Assembly (NCBI RefSeq): GCF_022489035.1
Contig: NZ_JAKVTV010000001.1
Span: 248,001 to 312,000 of the forward strand
DNA length: 64,000 nt
Source: Christiangramia lutea
GTDB lineage: Bacteria > Bacteroidota > Bacteroidia > Flavobacteriales > Flavobacteriaceae
Direction of reading: 5' to 3'
The notes beneath the pieces were generated by a model. It was not told where the DNA came from and did not search any database. It saw nothing but the letters and a program-made list of their open reading frames with translations. Each line of letters begins with the position of its first letter. The stretch's first letter is position 1. The translations under genes and the position numbers were made by a program. Positions 44,506 to 53,986 of this stretch are shown piece by piece.

Positions 44506-46522
44506 TGTCGATTGTTTTCTCCAAAACTATAGCTTCGCTGTGTTTTTTTATAATATTAGCATAAAACTTTTTCAGGAAATCATATTCTTCCGCAAGAAAG
44601 AAAGGCTTTTTTAAACTGATGGTAGAGGAAACCCTAATAACATTCCCAGCCCCGTTCACGATAAATTTAAACTCACCTGCATCTCCACCAAGCTTAACAT
44701 GAGTGCTTTCTGGTATAGAAACAATCTGGTATCCTTCAGGTAATAATATATTGATAGAATAATTGTGCAATTCTGGATAATCCAGATATACTGGATAACT
44801 TCTTTCGTTCTGTTTGAAAGGGTTTTCGTCCAATCCTTCGAATAGCATAGGTTTAAGGTATACTTTATCACCAATTACCTCTGCCGCAGAATTTATTTCA
44901 AAATCAAATTTCTCTGTTATTTCTTCTCCTAGTTCATTCTCATTCTCAATGATATGCTCGCTAATACTGAAATCTGTAAATCTTTTCAACCTGTCTTCCA
45001 CCTTATAATCTGTTTCAGAATTAGATCTTTTTGCTCTGAAATCTTTCGCAAAAAGCCCTTTATAAGATTTTAAGTTCCAGCCCTGGGCATTGGTTCCATC
45101 GAACTTTACGTTCATCCTTGTAAAATTCTCAGACTGGTAATTTGGCATAAGATTAACCCATCCAGATCTTCCCTGCTCCTTGATAATTCTACCCTGCCAG
45201 TTCCTGGCTCTTTTCGGAAGCTCCCCTATTCCTGCTTTAGGATCGGAGGCATCCATCAATATTACCTGCCCGTCTAGTTCAAGCCCGGCAATCACATAAT
45301 TAAACCCGTCCCTGGTAGGGAAAAGTGGAACTCCATTAGACGGAGTACTTAAAAGCACAGGATGTGCTTCCAGATTTGCATACTTAAGCATTGATACCAA
45401 TAGCAGGTTAATATCACCAATATTTCCTGAACCTTCTTTATAGGCTTCTTTGGTGCCATTATCTGGATAAAATCCAAAATAATCGTTCCACTTTACTTTG
45501 CTTTTCACGAAGGCATAAATTTTCCTTGCCTTCATCATTGGATCTGAAAGGCCATGAATTATTTGGTCCAGATCATCATCATAGAAATTATCCCGGTCTA
45601 TTTCTTTCTCGATTCCAAGGTCATTGTATATAGATTTAGCCACACCTTCCCAGGTTTCAGAATAGTTTTCTACCGTAGAATTAGGAAATTTGGTAAACAT
45701 CAATTCCCAATCGATAAAGGCAGCATAATTATGAAGATTATCTACATGAGGTTCAATTTTTAAAGCTGGGATATCATCTCTTTCAATTTTATACGTATTC
45801 AACATATATTTTATGTCGTTATGAGTGGTTTTACTGGTCACTACATTGCTCCCACTGCGAGTGGTAGTGATGTAATTATAGGTAAAACTATCCTGGCTTT
45901 CCTCAAGGTTGAAATCCAGAAGAGATTTTATATTAAAGTATTTACTATAAGTGAAAAACTCAGGAATCTGCACTTCCAGCTCAAGCCTGTCTATCGGTAT
46001 GTCATATTGAAGTGGAGTTCTTCCTATCGTAGCTGTAAAAGGCGATTTAACTGTATATGAATACTCAATAACGCTCCCCTCTTTCACCGCAGGCATGGTA
46101 AATTTGGTTATATTTCGTCGTTTGGTCTTTTCTTCCTCAAATATTTCATCGTTCCTCAATTTTTCTTCTTCCAGTTTCCCATCAACAATATTATAGGTAT
46201 ATCCTTTTATTCTTGACGCCTCTTCTTCATCTGAGCTCCCAACATATAAGCTGATCTCTTTGGTGGCTCGATCGAAACCTTCCTTACTATAAATTTTCAC
46301 TCGTTCATGGATTTCTGTAACCACGGTAAACCCATTCTGTTTATCAAAATCGTAATAAACTTTCTGGTCCCTGTATAACAAAGCTGCGTTAGCATCTTTC
46401 TTTATGGGATGTTCCTTTTGCAGAACTTCATCTTCGGAAACTTTACCGAATTTATAATTCTGCCCGCGAGCTTGGAACAGGCAAAAAATTAGGACCGAAA
46501 AAAATAAAATTGATCTATGCAT
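44471..46522 (-). CDS. DUF3857 domain protein with transglutaminase-like domain (second copy)
   Basis: 683 residues from the Met that begins a signal peptide (MHRSILFFSVLIFCLFQARG), 1 bp after the stop of the upstream paralog; the longer open frame starts at 46546 and would overlap it. N-terminal DUF3857 (VIEYSYTVKSPF) is followed by a region resembling a transglutaminase core (ARKIYAFVKSKVKWND, NIGDINLLLVSMLKYANLEAHPVLL). The usual catalytic Cys of the 'GDC' motif is replaced here (GNIGDIN), so catalysis is doubtful. Secreted; function unknown. Confidence 0.82.
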   Translation of the reverse strand: MHRSILFFSVLIFCLFQARGQNYKFGKVSEDEVLQKEHPIKKDANAALLYRDQKVYYDFDKQNGFTVVTEIHERVKIYSKEGFDRATKEISLYVGSSDEEEASRIKGYTYNIVDGKLEEEKLRNDEIFEEEKTKRRNITKFTMPAVKEGSVIEYSYTVKSPFTATIGRTPLQYDIPIDRLELEVQIPEFFTYSKYFNIKSLLDFNLEESQDSFTYNYITTTRSGSNVVTSKTTHNDIKYMLNTYKIERDDIPALKIEPHVDNLHNYAAFIDWELMFTKFPNSTVENYSETWEGVAKSIYNDLGIEKEIDRDNFYDDDLDQIIHGLSDPMMKARKIYAFVKSKVKWNDYFGFYPDNGTKEAYKEGSGNIGDINLLLVSMLKYANLEAHPVLLSTPSNGVPLFPTRDGFNYVIAGLELDGQVILMDASDPKAGIGELPKRARNWQGRIIKEQGRSGWVNLMPNYQSENFTRMNVKFDGTNAQGWNLKSYKGLFAKDFRAKRSNSETDYKVEDRLKRFTDFSISEHIIENENELGEEITEKFDFEINSAAEVIGDKVYLKPMLFEGLDENPFKQNERSYPVYLDYPELHNYSINILLPEGYQIVSIPESTHVKLGGDAGEFKFIVNGAGNVIRVSSTISLKKPFFLAEEYDFLKKFYANIIKKHSEAIVLEKTIDNGYSERAESGR

Positions 46523-46523
46523 A

Positions 46524-48440
46524 TTAAGCTTTATTTTCAGGAACAATCACAGCTTTTTGATTGCTTAGGTTATGAATTTGGGTTATAAAATTTCTGTAAT
46601 TTTCAAATTTGTCCGGGCTCCAGTTTCCTTCCTCAATTTTTAGAAACCTCTCTACAACTATCACTTTTCCTTCTTCACCTTCCTCTACATTAACATTGAA
46701 AAGCATGTGTCCGAATTCTGTAGTTATCTCATTTCCTTTAGGTAAAGCTTCCACCATAAATCCTTCCGGTAGTTCATACTTAAACGTGTCCCTGAAAGAT
46801 TTTCCACGGTATATTTTAATGTTATTAACTCTCTTCTTATCTTCTTCAAGGCTGAAATCGAGCGCATCTATAAAATTCAATGGAATCAATAGTCTCTCTC
46901 CGGCCTTACTACATAACCTGTCTGCCTTAAAGACAACTTTCTCTGTAAATTCGATCTTTTCTTTATCGTTCTTAAGCTGAATAGAATCGATTTCGACATT
47001 GTGAAAGCGTGGCCAATTTTCCCTGTAAAAGTTCTTTTTCACATTTTCGGTTTGTAATTCCAAAGGGTAAATATCGCCATAAGGAACACCGTAACTTTTT
47101 CTTTCGAGATCAGCCTGGAATCCGCCAGTTTCAGTAATTGTTATATTGGCGGCAGTAGTTCTTAAATTATCTTCTGCAGAATATTTTTTCGTTCTTACAA
47201 TTTCTCCGCCTTCAGGTTTTATTTTCAAAGCAAACCTGTCATCTGTAAAATCACCCAGGTAATTGAATGGTGCGTCCTGACTGGTACACTCTAACCAGAT
47301 ATCTTCCTCACCATCCCTGGGAACGCTTAGAATTACATGATTTCCCTGCATTTTCGTAAAGTCAGGATCTATATCTCTTTTGTTTCCGCCATAGATCACG
47401 GTATAATCTGAATCGATTCCCTGGCTGGCCAGCAAAGCCCTGGTATAATTGGTAAGACCTTTACAATCACCGTAACCTAACCTATCAACTTCCTGAGCCG
47501 TATAGGGTTTCCAGCCTCCTATACCCAACATCACAGCGATATACCTTGTATTTTCCTGTACGTATCTATAAATTATCCTGGCCTTGTCTTCCACTGATGC
47601 GGCATCTTTGGTCAATTCTGAAACCCGGCTAACCACCTCTTCCGTCAATTCACCCTGGCCATTTACGAGATTCTCATACTGCCATTTCCCGAAGTCCTGC
47701 CAATTATTAGATTCTCCCGATATGCCTTCCAGATGGTATCTATCCAGGGCAACAAGGACACGGGGGGCAGATTCCCGGAAATGAGGACTAAACTGCTCAT
47801 GGCTTCTTGCCATTATATTCTTCGCAGAGTAGTTCAAATCAAATTCTGAATTTTCTGAGACAACTTCAAGACCATCTAGATTTCTTTCACTGAACCTTAT
47901 AGGTACTTCTGTTTCATTTAAGATCCTATATGATGAATTTTCCACGCTTACCTTATAACCCTCAACAGGCCACCAGTCCGGTAAAAAAATGGAATTAATG
48001 GTTCGAACTCTGGAAGTATATTTAACCGTATATGGATAGTCCCTGGGTGTGTAATTCATATGACTCACCCGGTTATCTGAAAAGAGAACAAAGTTCTGAA
48101 AATTACTTTTTGAGGTAAAATCCCGCTTCTTAAACTTCTTTATTTCCTCACCCTTAGAATTAAAAATTATAGCTTCCTGGTCTAGAATTGGATGACCATC
48201 ATCATAATTTTCATAGGCATTTATAAAGGTTTCCCCTGCTTCATTAAGCACGGTAATCACCCTGGTAGTGGAGATTTCGACATCATCGATGTCCTTTATT
48301 TCTATTTCGATATGATGCTCACGCACAACGGCATTAGCGTTGAGAAGCATTTTTAGGTTTATATCTGAAACCTTATAAGTTTCCTGGCTGTGTAGGGTAG
48401 AAAAAATGCCAAGGAAACAAACAATAAAAAAATTGCGCAT
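46524..48440 (-). CDS. DUF3857 domain protein with transglutaminase-like domain (first copy)
   Basis: 638 residues with signal peptide (FIVCFLGIFSTLHSQ). DUF3857 in the N-half (YPYTVKYTSRVRTINSIFLPDW). Then a transglutaminase-like core with RIIYRYVQENTRYIAVMLGIGGW, the GYGDCKGLTNYTRALLAS motif with catalytic-type Cys, and GNHVILSVP. Unlike the second copy the GDC motif is intact. Probably periplasmic. Starts the six-gene cluster that ends at aroA; the substrate is unknown. Confidence 0.85.
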   Translation of the reverse strand: MRNFFIVCFLGIFSTLHSQETYKVSDINLKMLLNANAVVREHHIEIEIKDIDDVEISTTRVITVLNEAGETFINAYENYDDGHPILDQEAIIFNSKGEEIKKFKKRDFTSKSNFQNFVLFSDNRVSHMNYTPRDYPYTVKYTSRVRTINSIFLPDWWPVEGYKVSVENSSYRILNETEVPIRFSERNLDGLEVVSENSEFDLNYSAKNIMARSHEQFSPHFRESAPRVLVALDRYHLEGISGESNNWQDFGKWQYENLVNGQGELTEEVVSRVSELTKDAASVEDKARIIYRYVQENTRYIAVMLGIGGWKPYTAQEVDRLGYGDCKGLTNYTRALLASQGIDSDYTVIYGGNKRDIDPDFTKMQGNHVILSVPRDGEEDIWLECTSQDAPFNYLGDFTDDRFALKIKPEGGEIVRTKKYSAEDNLRTTAANITITETGGFQADLERKSYGVPYGDIYPLELQTENVKKNFYRENWPRFHNVEIDSIQLKNDKEKIEFTEKVVFKADRLCSKAGERLLIPLNFIDALDFSLEEDKKRVNNIKIYRGKSFRDTFKYELPEGFMVEALPKGNEITTEFGHMLFNVNVEEGEEGKVIVVERFLKIEEGNWSPDKFENYRNFITQIHNLSNQKAVIVPENKA

Positions 48441-48492
48441 TCCGGGAGGCTGACTTAAATATTTAGCGCAATATATAAAAAATTAACGTTTT

Positions 48493-48945
48493 TTAACGTT
48501 TGTTTTTAGAATCTAGTAAAATTGTAACCGGACCATCATTTAATAGGCTAACTTTCATGTCGGCACCAAATTTTCCAGCACCAACGTCCTTACCTAATTC
48601 TTTTTGAAATTTAGCAATGAATTTCAAATACATTGGTTCAGCAATTTCAGGTTTGGCGGCTTTAATATAGCTGGGACGATTTCCTTTTTTGGTACTGGCA
48701 TGCAAGGTAAACTGACTTACAATAATCGCATCTCCATCAACATCTTTTAAGGAGTTGTTCATTACCTCGTCTTCATCGTTAAAGATCCTCATATTGATGA
48801 TCTTCCGGCACAGCCAATCCATATCCTCCTCATTGTCCTCTTCCTCGATCCCTAAGAAAATCAACAATCCATGCTGCATAACTGCGCATACCCTGTGGTC
48901 TACCATTACTGATGCTTCTGAAACCCTTTGAATAACTGCTCGCAT
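48493..48945 (-). CDS. dtd: D-aminoacyl-tRNA deacylase
   Basis: 150 residues, typical for Dtd. Start MRAVIQRVSEASVMVD, active-site SQFTLHAS, and the C-terminal LNDGPVTILLDS with the Gly-Pro motif. Hydrolyses D-amino acids from tRNA. The start overlaps the stop of rsgA by a base or so, so the two form an operon. Confidence 0.96.
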   Translation of the reverse strand: MRAVIQRVSEASVMVDHRVCAVMQHGLLIFLGIEEEDNEEDMDWLCRKIINMRIFNDEDEVMNNSLKDVDGDAIIVSQFTLHASTKKGNRPSYIKAAKPEIAEPMYLKFIAKFQKELGKDVGAGKFGADMKVSLLNDGPVTILLDSKNKR

Positions 48946-49892
48946 TATTTCTGATATTGATCTATTCTATAATTATCGTCTTCTCCTTCCATCATCTGCA
49001 AATAACTCTTATACCTGGACCAGGCGATCTCACCTTCTTCCAGAGCATCTTTTACCGCACACTTTGGTTCATTCAAATGAAGGCAATTATGAAATTTACA
49101 ATCCTGCTTTCTTTCAAAAAATTCAGGGAAATAATCACCAATTTCTTCTCGATCCATATCTACTACGCCAAAACCTTTGATCCCGGGTGTATCAATTATT
49201 CTGCCATCGAAACTAAGATCGAACATTTCAGCAAATGTGGTGGTATGCTGCCCCTGACTGTGTTGCCTTGAAATTTCCGAAGTTTTTAGATCCAGGCTGG
49301 GCTCAATCGCATTGATGAGTGTAGATTTCCCGGTACCGCTATGCCCGGAGATCATACTGGTCTTTCCAATCATTTTAGCCTCCACCTTCTCTACATTCTT
49401 TCCCTTTTTAGCAGAGATGCCAACACATTCATAACCGGCACTACGATACATTTCGGCCAAATATTTAACTTCTGCCAACTCCTCTGGAGTATAGGTGTCA
49501 ACCTTATTAAAAAGCAAAACGGCAGTTATATCATAGGCTTCGGCCGTAACCAAAAAACGGTCAATAAAAGTTGTAAGTGTTGGAGGATTATTAAGCGTTA
49601 TAAGAAGAAATACCTGGTCGATATTTGCCGCAATGATATGTGTCTGCTTAGAGAGGTTTACAGATCTTCGAATGATATAATTATCACGTTCCTGTATCTT
49701 TTTGATCACCCCGGTCTTTCCTTCAACACCCTCTTCGAGATCAAAGACAACCCTGTCGCCAACGGCAACAGGGTTCGTACTTTTAATTCCCTGTATCCTG
49801 AATTTACCTTTTATTCTGCATTCGTAGAATTCACCGGTTTCTGTCTTTACCTGATACCAGCTCCCTGTGGATTTATAAACCGTCCCCTGCAT
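48945..49892 (-). CDS. rsgA: Ribosome small subunit-dependent GTPase A
   Basis: 315 residues. OB-fold N-terminus (VYKSTGSWYQVKTETGEFYEC), then circularly permuted GTPase: G4 NKVD (LLFNKVDTY), G1 GHSGTGKSTLINAI, G3 DTPGIKGFG, then a zinc site Cys-x-(...)-His-x-Cys (DCKFHNCLHLNEPKCAV). Helps mature the 30S subunit. Upstream of dtd in one operon. Confidence 0.96.
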   Translation of the reverse strand: MQGTVYKSTGSWYQVKTETGEFYECRIKGKFRIQGIKSTNPVAVGDRVVFDLEEGVEGKTGVIKKIQERDNYIIRRSVNLSKQTHIIAANIDQVFLLITLNNPPTLTTFIDRFLVTAEAYDITAVLLFNKVDTYTPEELAEVKYLAEMYRSAGYECVGISAKKGKNVEKVEAKMIGKTSMISGHSGTGKSTLINAIEPSLDLKTSEISRQHSQGQHTTTFAEMFDLSFDGRIIDTPGIKGFGVVDMDREEIGDYFPEFFERKQDCKFHNCLHLNEPKCAVKDALEEGEIAWSRYKSYLQMMEGEDDNYRIDQYQK

Positions 49893-49938
49893 TTATGATA
49901 AATTGTTCATAGTGGCTATTCTGAATTTCATTGCATTG

Positions 49939-49946
49939 CAAATTTA
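49939..49946 (-). promoter_or_regulatory. -7 box of rsgA-dtd
   Basis: TAAATTTG on the - strand, a perfect TAnnTTTG box, about 47 bp before the rsgA start. The -33 region is poorly defined. Confidence 0.4.
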
Positions 49947-49991
49947 TAGGAATAATTTTATAAGACCACGGTAGAATGAATTTGCTTTTAA

Positions 49992-51080
49992 CTAGCTAAT
50001 TCCATCCAGGATTTTCTGCTGATGATTAATCGATTCCTGGTGAATAGCCTTAAACATTCTTAAAACGAATTCTTCACTCAGGCCTTTAGATTCACCTTCC
50101 AGAACCATTTTTCCAAGGATTTCATTCCAGCGCTTTGTCTGCAAAATCGCCACGTTCTGATCTTTTTTCACTTTTCCAATTTCTTCTGCGATCTTCATTC
50201 TCTTTGAAAGGATCTCCAAGATCTGGCTATCGGTGATATCGATCTTTGATCTTAAGGTGCCTAATTTATTCTGAAATTCTTCACTTGCTGAAATTTCCTT
50301 TCTCACTTTTAAATCCTGCATGATCTGTATAAGTGTTTCAGGGGTTATTTGTTGCGCAGCATCGCTCCAGGCCTTATCTGGGGTATGGTGAGTTTCTACC
50401 ATCAATCCGTCGTAATTAAGATCGAGCGCAGTTTGACAAAGGTCGAAAATGATATCCCTTCTTCCCGCAATATGAGAAGGATCAAGTATTAGTGGAAGAT
50501 CTGGAAATTTGTTCTGAAGCTCGATTGGTATCTGCCATTCCGGGTTGTTCCTGTAACCGGTCTTTTCATAAGCTGAAAATCCACGGTGGATCACTCCTAA
50601 TTTATTGATATCAGCAGTATAAAGTCTTTCCACAGCACCTAACCATAAAGAAAGATCTGGATTTACAGGATTCTTCACCAAAACGATCTTATTTGTTCCT
50701 TTTAAAGCTTCCGCGATCTCCTGAACGATAAATGGAGAAACTGTAGTCCTTGCTCCTATCCAGAGAATATCAACATCATGTTTCAGAGCCAGGTCCACGT
50801 GATTTGGATTGGCAACCTCGGTAGTGGTTAGCATTCCGGTTTCCTCTTTCGCTTTCTGAAGCCATTTCAGTCCAAGGGCTCCAACACCTTCAAAATTACC
50901 CGGCCTGGTTCTGGGTTTCCAGATCCCGGCTCTTAGAACCGTAGCGTCACTATCTTTTAACTGGTGAGCGATTGTTAATACCTGTTCTTCTGTTTCGGCA
51001 CTGCAGGGTCCTGCAATTACCAGGGGATGTGACAATCCGAAATCATCCAACCATGTTCTGAGTTCTTTTTTATTTTCCAT
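49992..51080 (-). CDS. Bifunctional DAHP synthase / chorismate mutase
   Basis: 362 residues. Residues 1-260 are a type I-beta 3-deoxy-7-phosphoheptulonate synthase (HPLVIAGPCSAET, RAGIWKPRTRPGNFEG, HRGFSAYEKTGYRN, DPSHIAGRRD). The last 90 are an AroQ-type chorismate mutase (LRSKIDITDSQILEILSKRM, KIAEEIGKVKK). The fusion links the entry step of the shikimate pathway to the first step specific to Phe/Tyr. Last gene of the operon; starts 11 bp inside tyrA. Very likely under the control of the upstream pheA attenuator. Confidence 0.94.
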   Translation of the reverse strand: MENKKELRTWLDDFGLSHPLVIAGPCSAETEEQVLTIAHQLKDSDATVLRAGIWKPRTRPGNFEGVGALGLKWLQKAKEETGMLTTTEVANPNHVDLALKHDVDILWIGARTTVSPFIVQEIAEALKGTNKIVLVKNPVNPDLSLWLGAVERLYTADINKLGVIHRGFSAYEKTGYRNNPEWQIPIELQNKFPDLPLILDPSHIAGRRDIIFDLCQTALDLNYDGLMVETHHTPDKAWSDAAQQITPETLIQIMQDLKVRKEISASEEFQNKLGTLRSKIDITDSQILEILSKRMKIAEEIGKVKKDQNVAILQTKRWNEILGKMVLEGESKGLSEEFVLRMFKAIHQESINHQQKILDGIS

Positions 51081-51954
51081 TTTCCACTATTTTAAATTCG
51101 TCGTTTTGATTTATTCCGTTTAGTACTTCTCTAATATGGTTTGTTCTTTCCATTTCACTGAACACTTCTTCAAAATTGTCTTCTTCCATCAGTTTTCTGA
51201 AATGCTTCAAATTTGAAATATATTCATCCAGGGTTTCCATCACGTTCTTTTTATTAAGGCTGAAAATTGGAGTCCACATGGCCGGGGAACTTTTTGCCAG
51301 TCTTACGGTCGACTCAAATCCACTGCCGGCCAGGTCGAAAATATCCCTTTCGTTCTTCTCCTTTTCCAATACCGTTTTCCCAAGCATGAATGAACTGATA
51401 TGAGACAAATGAGAAACATATGCGATATGCCGGTCATGGGATACAGGATCCATATACCTAATTCTCATCCCAATTGCCTGAAAAATCTCCAATGCCCTTT
51501 CCTGAAGCTTAAATGCTGTTTTTTCTACCTCGCAGATGATATTGGTCTTATTTCTGAATAAGCCATGAATCGCCGCAGTAGGTCCTGAAAACTCTGTTCC
51601 CGAAATTGGGTGACCTGCCAGGAAATTTCTTCTTTTCGGATGATCTGCGATCCCTCTACATAAATGCTCTTTAGTAGAACCGGCATCTGTCACCACACAA
51701 TTATCGTTCACCTGGTCCAGTACCTTTGGTAAAACTTCCAGGGATGAATCCACGGGAATTGCCAGGTAGACCAGGTCTGCTTTATCAAGATCTTCAAAAT
51801 TCGCTTTATGATCTATCAATCCCAATTCCAGGGCTTTATCAAGATGATCCTCGCTTCTATCGATCCCGAAGACCTCGACCTTTTTCAAAACCGATTTCAG
51901 GTCCAGGGCGAAGGAGCCACCTATCAATCCTATACCAATTACAAATACTTTCAT
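51070..51954 (-). CDS. tyrA: Prephenate dehydrogenase
   Basis: 294 residues. N-terminal NAD(P)-binding GIGLIGGSFALDLK, Asp at the second strand (FGIDRSEDH), and the TyrA motifs AGHPISGTEFSGPTAAI and SHLSHISSFMLGK. Oxidatively decarboxylates prephenate to 4-hydroxyphenylpyruvate for Tyr. No ACT domain is fused. Overlaps both neighbours, so operonic with the aminotransferase and DAHP synthase. Confidence 0.94.
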   Translation of the reverse strand: MKVFVIGIGLIGGSFALDLKSVLKKVEVFGIDRSEDHLDKALELGLIDHKANFEDLDKADLVYLAIPVDSSLEVLPKVLDQVNDNCVVTDAGSTKEHLCRGIADHPKRRNFLAGHPISGTEFSGPTAAIHGLFRNKTNIICEVEKTAFKLQERALEIFQAIGMRIRYMDPVSHDRHIAYVSHLSHISSFMLGKTVLEKEKNERDIFDLAGSGFESTVRLAKSSPAMWTPIFSLNKKNVMETLDEYISNLKHFRKLMEEDNFEEVFSEMERTNHIREVLNGINQNDEFKIVENGK

Positions 51955-53096
51955 TTCTTAATTCTTTTTAAAGCTTCATCTATCACCTCTTCATTTGCGC
52001 AAAGAGAAAAGCGAACATAGCCCTCTCCCTGTGATCCAAAAATGAAACCTGGCGCAATAAATACATCTTTATTATAAAGCAAGTCATCCACTATATCTTC
52101 TGAAGTTTTCCCTGCAGGGGTCCTGGCCCAAACAAATAGCCCCACCTGATCTTCACTAACCTCACAGTTCAATGCTGAAACCAGTTCCAGAATTTTCTTT
52201 TTTCTTTCAGCATATATCTTGTTCTGCTCATTAAACCAGGAACCAGATAATTTAAGTGCTTCCACTGCTCCTGCCTGTACCGGGTAGAACATCCCGGAGT
52301 CCATATTCGATTTTACCTTTAAAACAGAATTGATATTCTTCTGACTTCCGGTAAGCATTCCTACTCTCCAGCCGGCCATATTGAAACTCTTGCTAAGGGA
52401 ATTCAATTCCATAACATAATCACTCAAGCCGTCTTTTTGAAGTATACTTTTTGGATTTTCATTCTGAATAAAACTGTAAGGATTATCATTTACCACCAGG
52501 ATATTATGCTTTTCAGCAAACTCTGTCAATTCGGCGAAAAAGCTTTCGGGGGCAACCGTTCCGGTAGGCATATGCGGATAATTTACCCACATTAATTTCA
52601 CTTTGCTAAGGTCTTCAGACGCAAGTTTTTCAAGATCTGGAAGCCAGTTATTTTCTGGCTTGAGTGCATAACTGCGTTCGGTAGCATCCAGCAGTTTACT
52701 TACCGAGCTATAAGTAGGATAACCCGGATTTGGTAATAAAACCTGATCTCCCGGGTTTAAAAAGGTCATGGAAATGTGCATGATCCCTTCTTTACTTCCC
52801 ATTAACGGAAGAATTTCAGATTCCGGGTCCAGTCGCAGCTTATAGAATTTTTTGTAAAACCCGGCAATGGCATGTCTTAATTCAGGAATTCCTTTATAAG
52901 GCTGATATTGATGTGCTCCATTAGAAGAAAGAGCTGAATTCAAGGCTTCCACCACTTCTTTTGGCGGAGCAAGATCTGGACTGCCAATTCCCAGATTTAT
53001 TATAGGTCTTCCTTTTTTTCTCAGCTCAGCAACTTCCCTTAGCTTCTGCGAAAAGTAGTATTCCTGAACGGTATCAAGTCTTTTTGCCGTTATCAT
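51951..53096 (-). CDS. PLP-dependent aminotransferase (class I/II, aspartate/aromatic)
   Basis: 381 residues. PLP fold features: INLGIGSPDLAPPKEV, PNPGYPTYSS, WVNYPHMPTGTVA, NSLSKSFNMAGWRVGM (Lys for the Schiff base) and RFSLCANEEVIDEAL. Position between pheA and tyrA, with 4-bp overlaps on both sides, implies transamination of phenylpyruvate/4-hydroxyphenylpyruvate (or prephenate). Specificity inferred from context. Confidence 0.9.
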   Translation of the reverse strand: MITAKRLDTVQEYYFSQKLREVAELRKKGRPIINLGIGSPDLAPPKEVVEALNSALSSNGAHQYQPYKGIPELRHAIAGFYKKFYKLRLDPESEILPLMGSKEGIMHISMTFLNPGDQVLLPNPGYPTYSSVSKLLDATERSYALKPENNWLPDLEKLASEDLSKVKLMWVNYPHMPTGTVAPESFFAELTEFAEKHNILVVNDNPYSFIQNENPKSILQKDGLSDYVMELNSLSKSFNMAGWRVGMLTGSQKNINSVLKVKSNMDSGMFYPVQAGAVEALKLSGSWFNEQNKIYAERKKKILELVSALNCEVSEDQVGLFVWARTPAGKTSEDIVDDLLYNKDVFIAPGFIFGSQGEGYVRFSLCANEEVIDEALKRIKK

Positions 53097-53920
53097 ACCA
53101 GATTATTTTTATAGACACCCAGGACTTTTAATTCCTCGGTCATTAATTTTAAAACGTCAATTGCCTTTTCAAAATCTTCATGCCTTTCGAAGACCACATC
53201 AACAAAAAATGAATATTTCCAGGGTTCGTCGATAATAGGAAGCGACTGTATCTTGGTCATATCAAGGTAACAGTCCCTTAAAATATTCAATACTGAAACC
53301 AGGCTTCCCCGCTCACTTTTTAGATCGAACTTAAGAGATGCCTTATCCAGTTTTTCTCCGTTCGGTTTCTGCCTTTCAGTTCCCAGGATCAAAAACCTGG
53401 TAGCATTACTTTTTATAGTATGAATCTCTTTAGCAAGAATTTCCAGGCCATATAATTCTGCCGCTGCCGGACTCGCCACCGCGGCGACTTTCATCTTTCC
53501 TTCTCTGGCTATCCTTTTGGCAGCCTCGGCCGTATCAGCATCTTCAATTAGTTTGATATGAGGATGTTTTTTAAAGAATTCCTTGCACTGCAGCAAGGCC
53601 ATGGGATGGGAAAAGACCTTCTTAATATCCTCTATCTTCTGCCCTTTCAAAGCCATCAGGTTCATATTCACCGGGGTATAATACTCCCCAACAATGCTCA
53701 ACCCATATTCATTGATTAACGCATAATTAGGCAGGATGGAACCGGCGATACTATTTTCGATAGCCATAACCGCTACATCGGTTTCTTTCGCGGCAAGCTT
53801 CTGGGCCAGTTCATGGAAAGACATATGTTCCATCACATCTATGCCTCTATGGTAGTAATCCATCGCTACCAGATGATGGAAAGAACCTTTAATACCCTGA
53901 ATTCCGACTTTTTTATTCAT
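53093..53920 (-). CDS. pheA: Prephenate dehydratase
   Basis: 275 residues. Family features: GIQGIKGSFHHLVAMDYY, MAIENSIAGSILPNYALI, HPMALLQCKEFF, and NATRFLILG (Thr/Arg/Phe active-site motif). A C-terminal ACT domain (ERGSLVSVLNILRDCYLDMTKIQSLP) should allow Phe feedback inhibition. First structural gene of a four-gene aromatic amino acid operon. Its ATG is only about 12 nt after the T-run of an attenuator terminator, which together with the leader peptide indicates transcriptional regulation by Phe/Tyr supply. Confidence 0.94.
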   Translation of the reverse strand: MNKKVGIQGIKGSFHHLVAMDYYHRGIDVMEHMSFHELAQKLAAKETDVAVMAIENSIAGSILPNYALINEYGLSIVGEYYTPVNMNLMALKGQKIEDIKKVFSHPMALLQCKEFFKKHPHIKLIEDADTAEAAKRIAREGKMKVAAVASPAAAELYGLEILAKEIHTIKSNATRFLILGTERQKPNGEKLDKASLKFDLKSERGSLVSVLNILRDCYLDMTKIQSLPIIDEPWKYSFFVDVVFERHEDFEKAIDVLKLMTEELKVLGVYKNNLV

Positions 53921-53932
53921 ATAGCTATCAAT

Positions 53933-53964
53933 AAAAAAAGTCCCGATCTTAGATCGAGACTTTT
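53933..53964 (-). terminator. Attenuator terminator upstream of pheA
   Basis: In the - strand RNA a 13-bp stem with one G-U pair (arms 53952-53964 and 53936-53948, loop UAA) is followed by UUUUUUU that ends just before pheA. This is an intrinsic terminator in the leader, not after a gene. Confidence 0.85.
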
Positions 53965-53986
53965 ATATAATTTTATGTTTAGTTAA

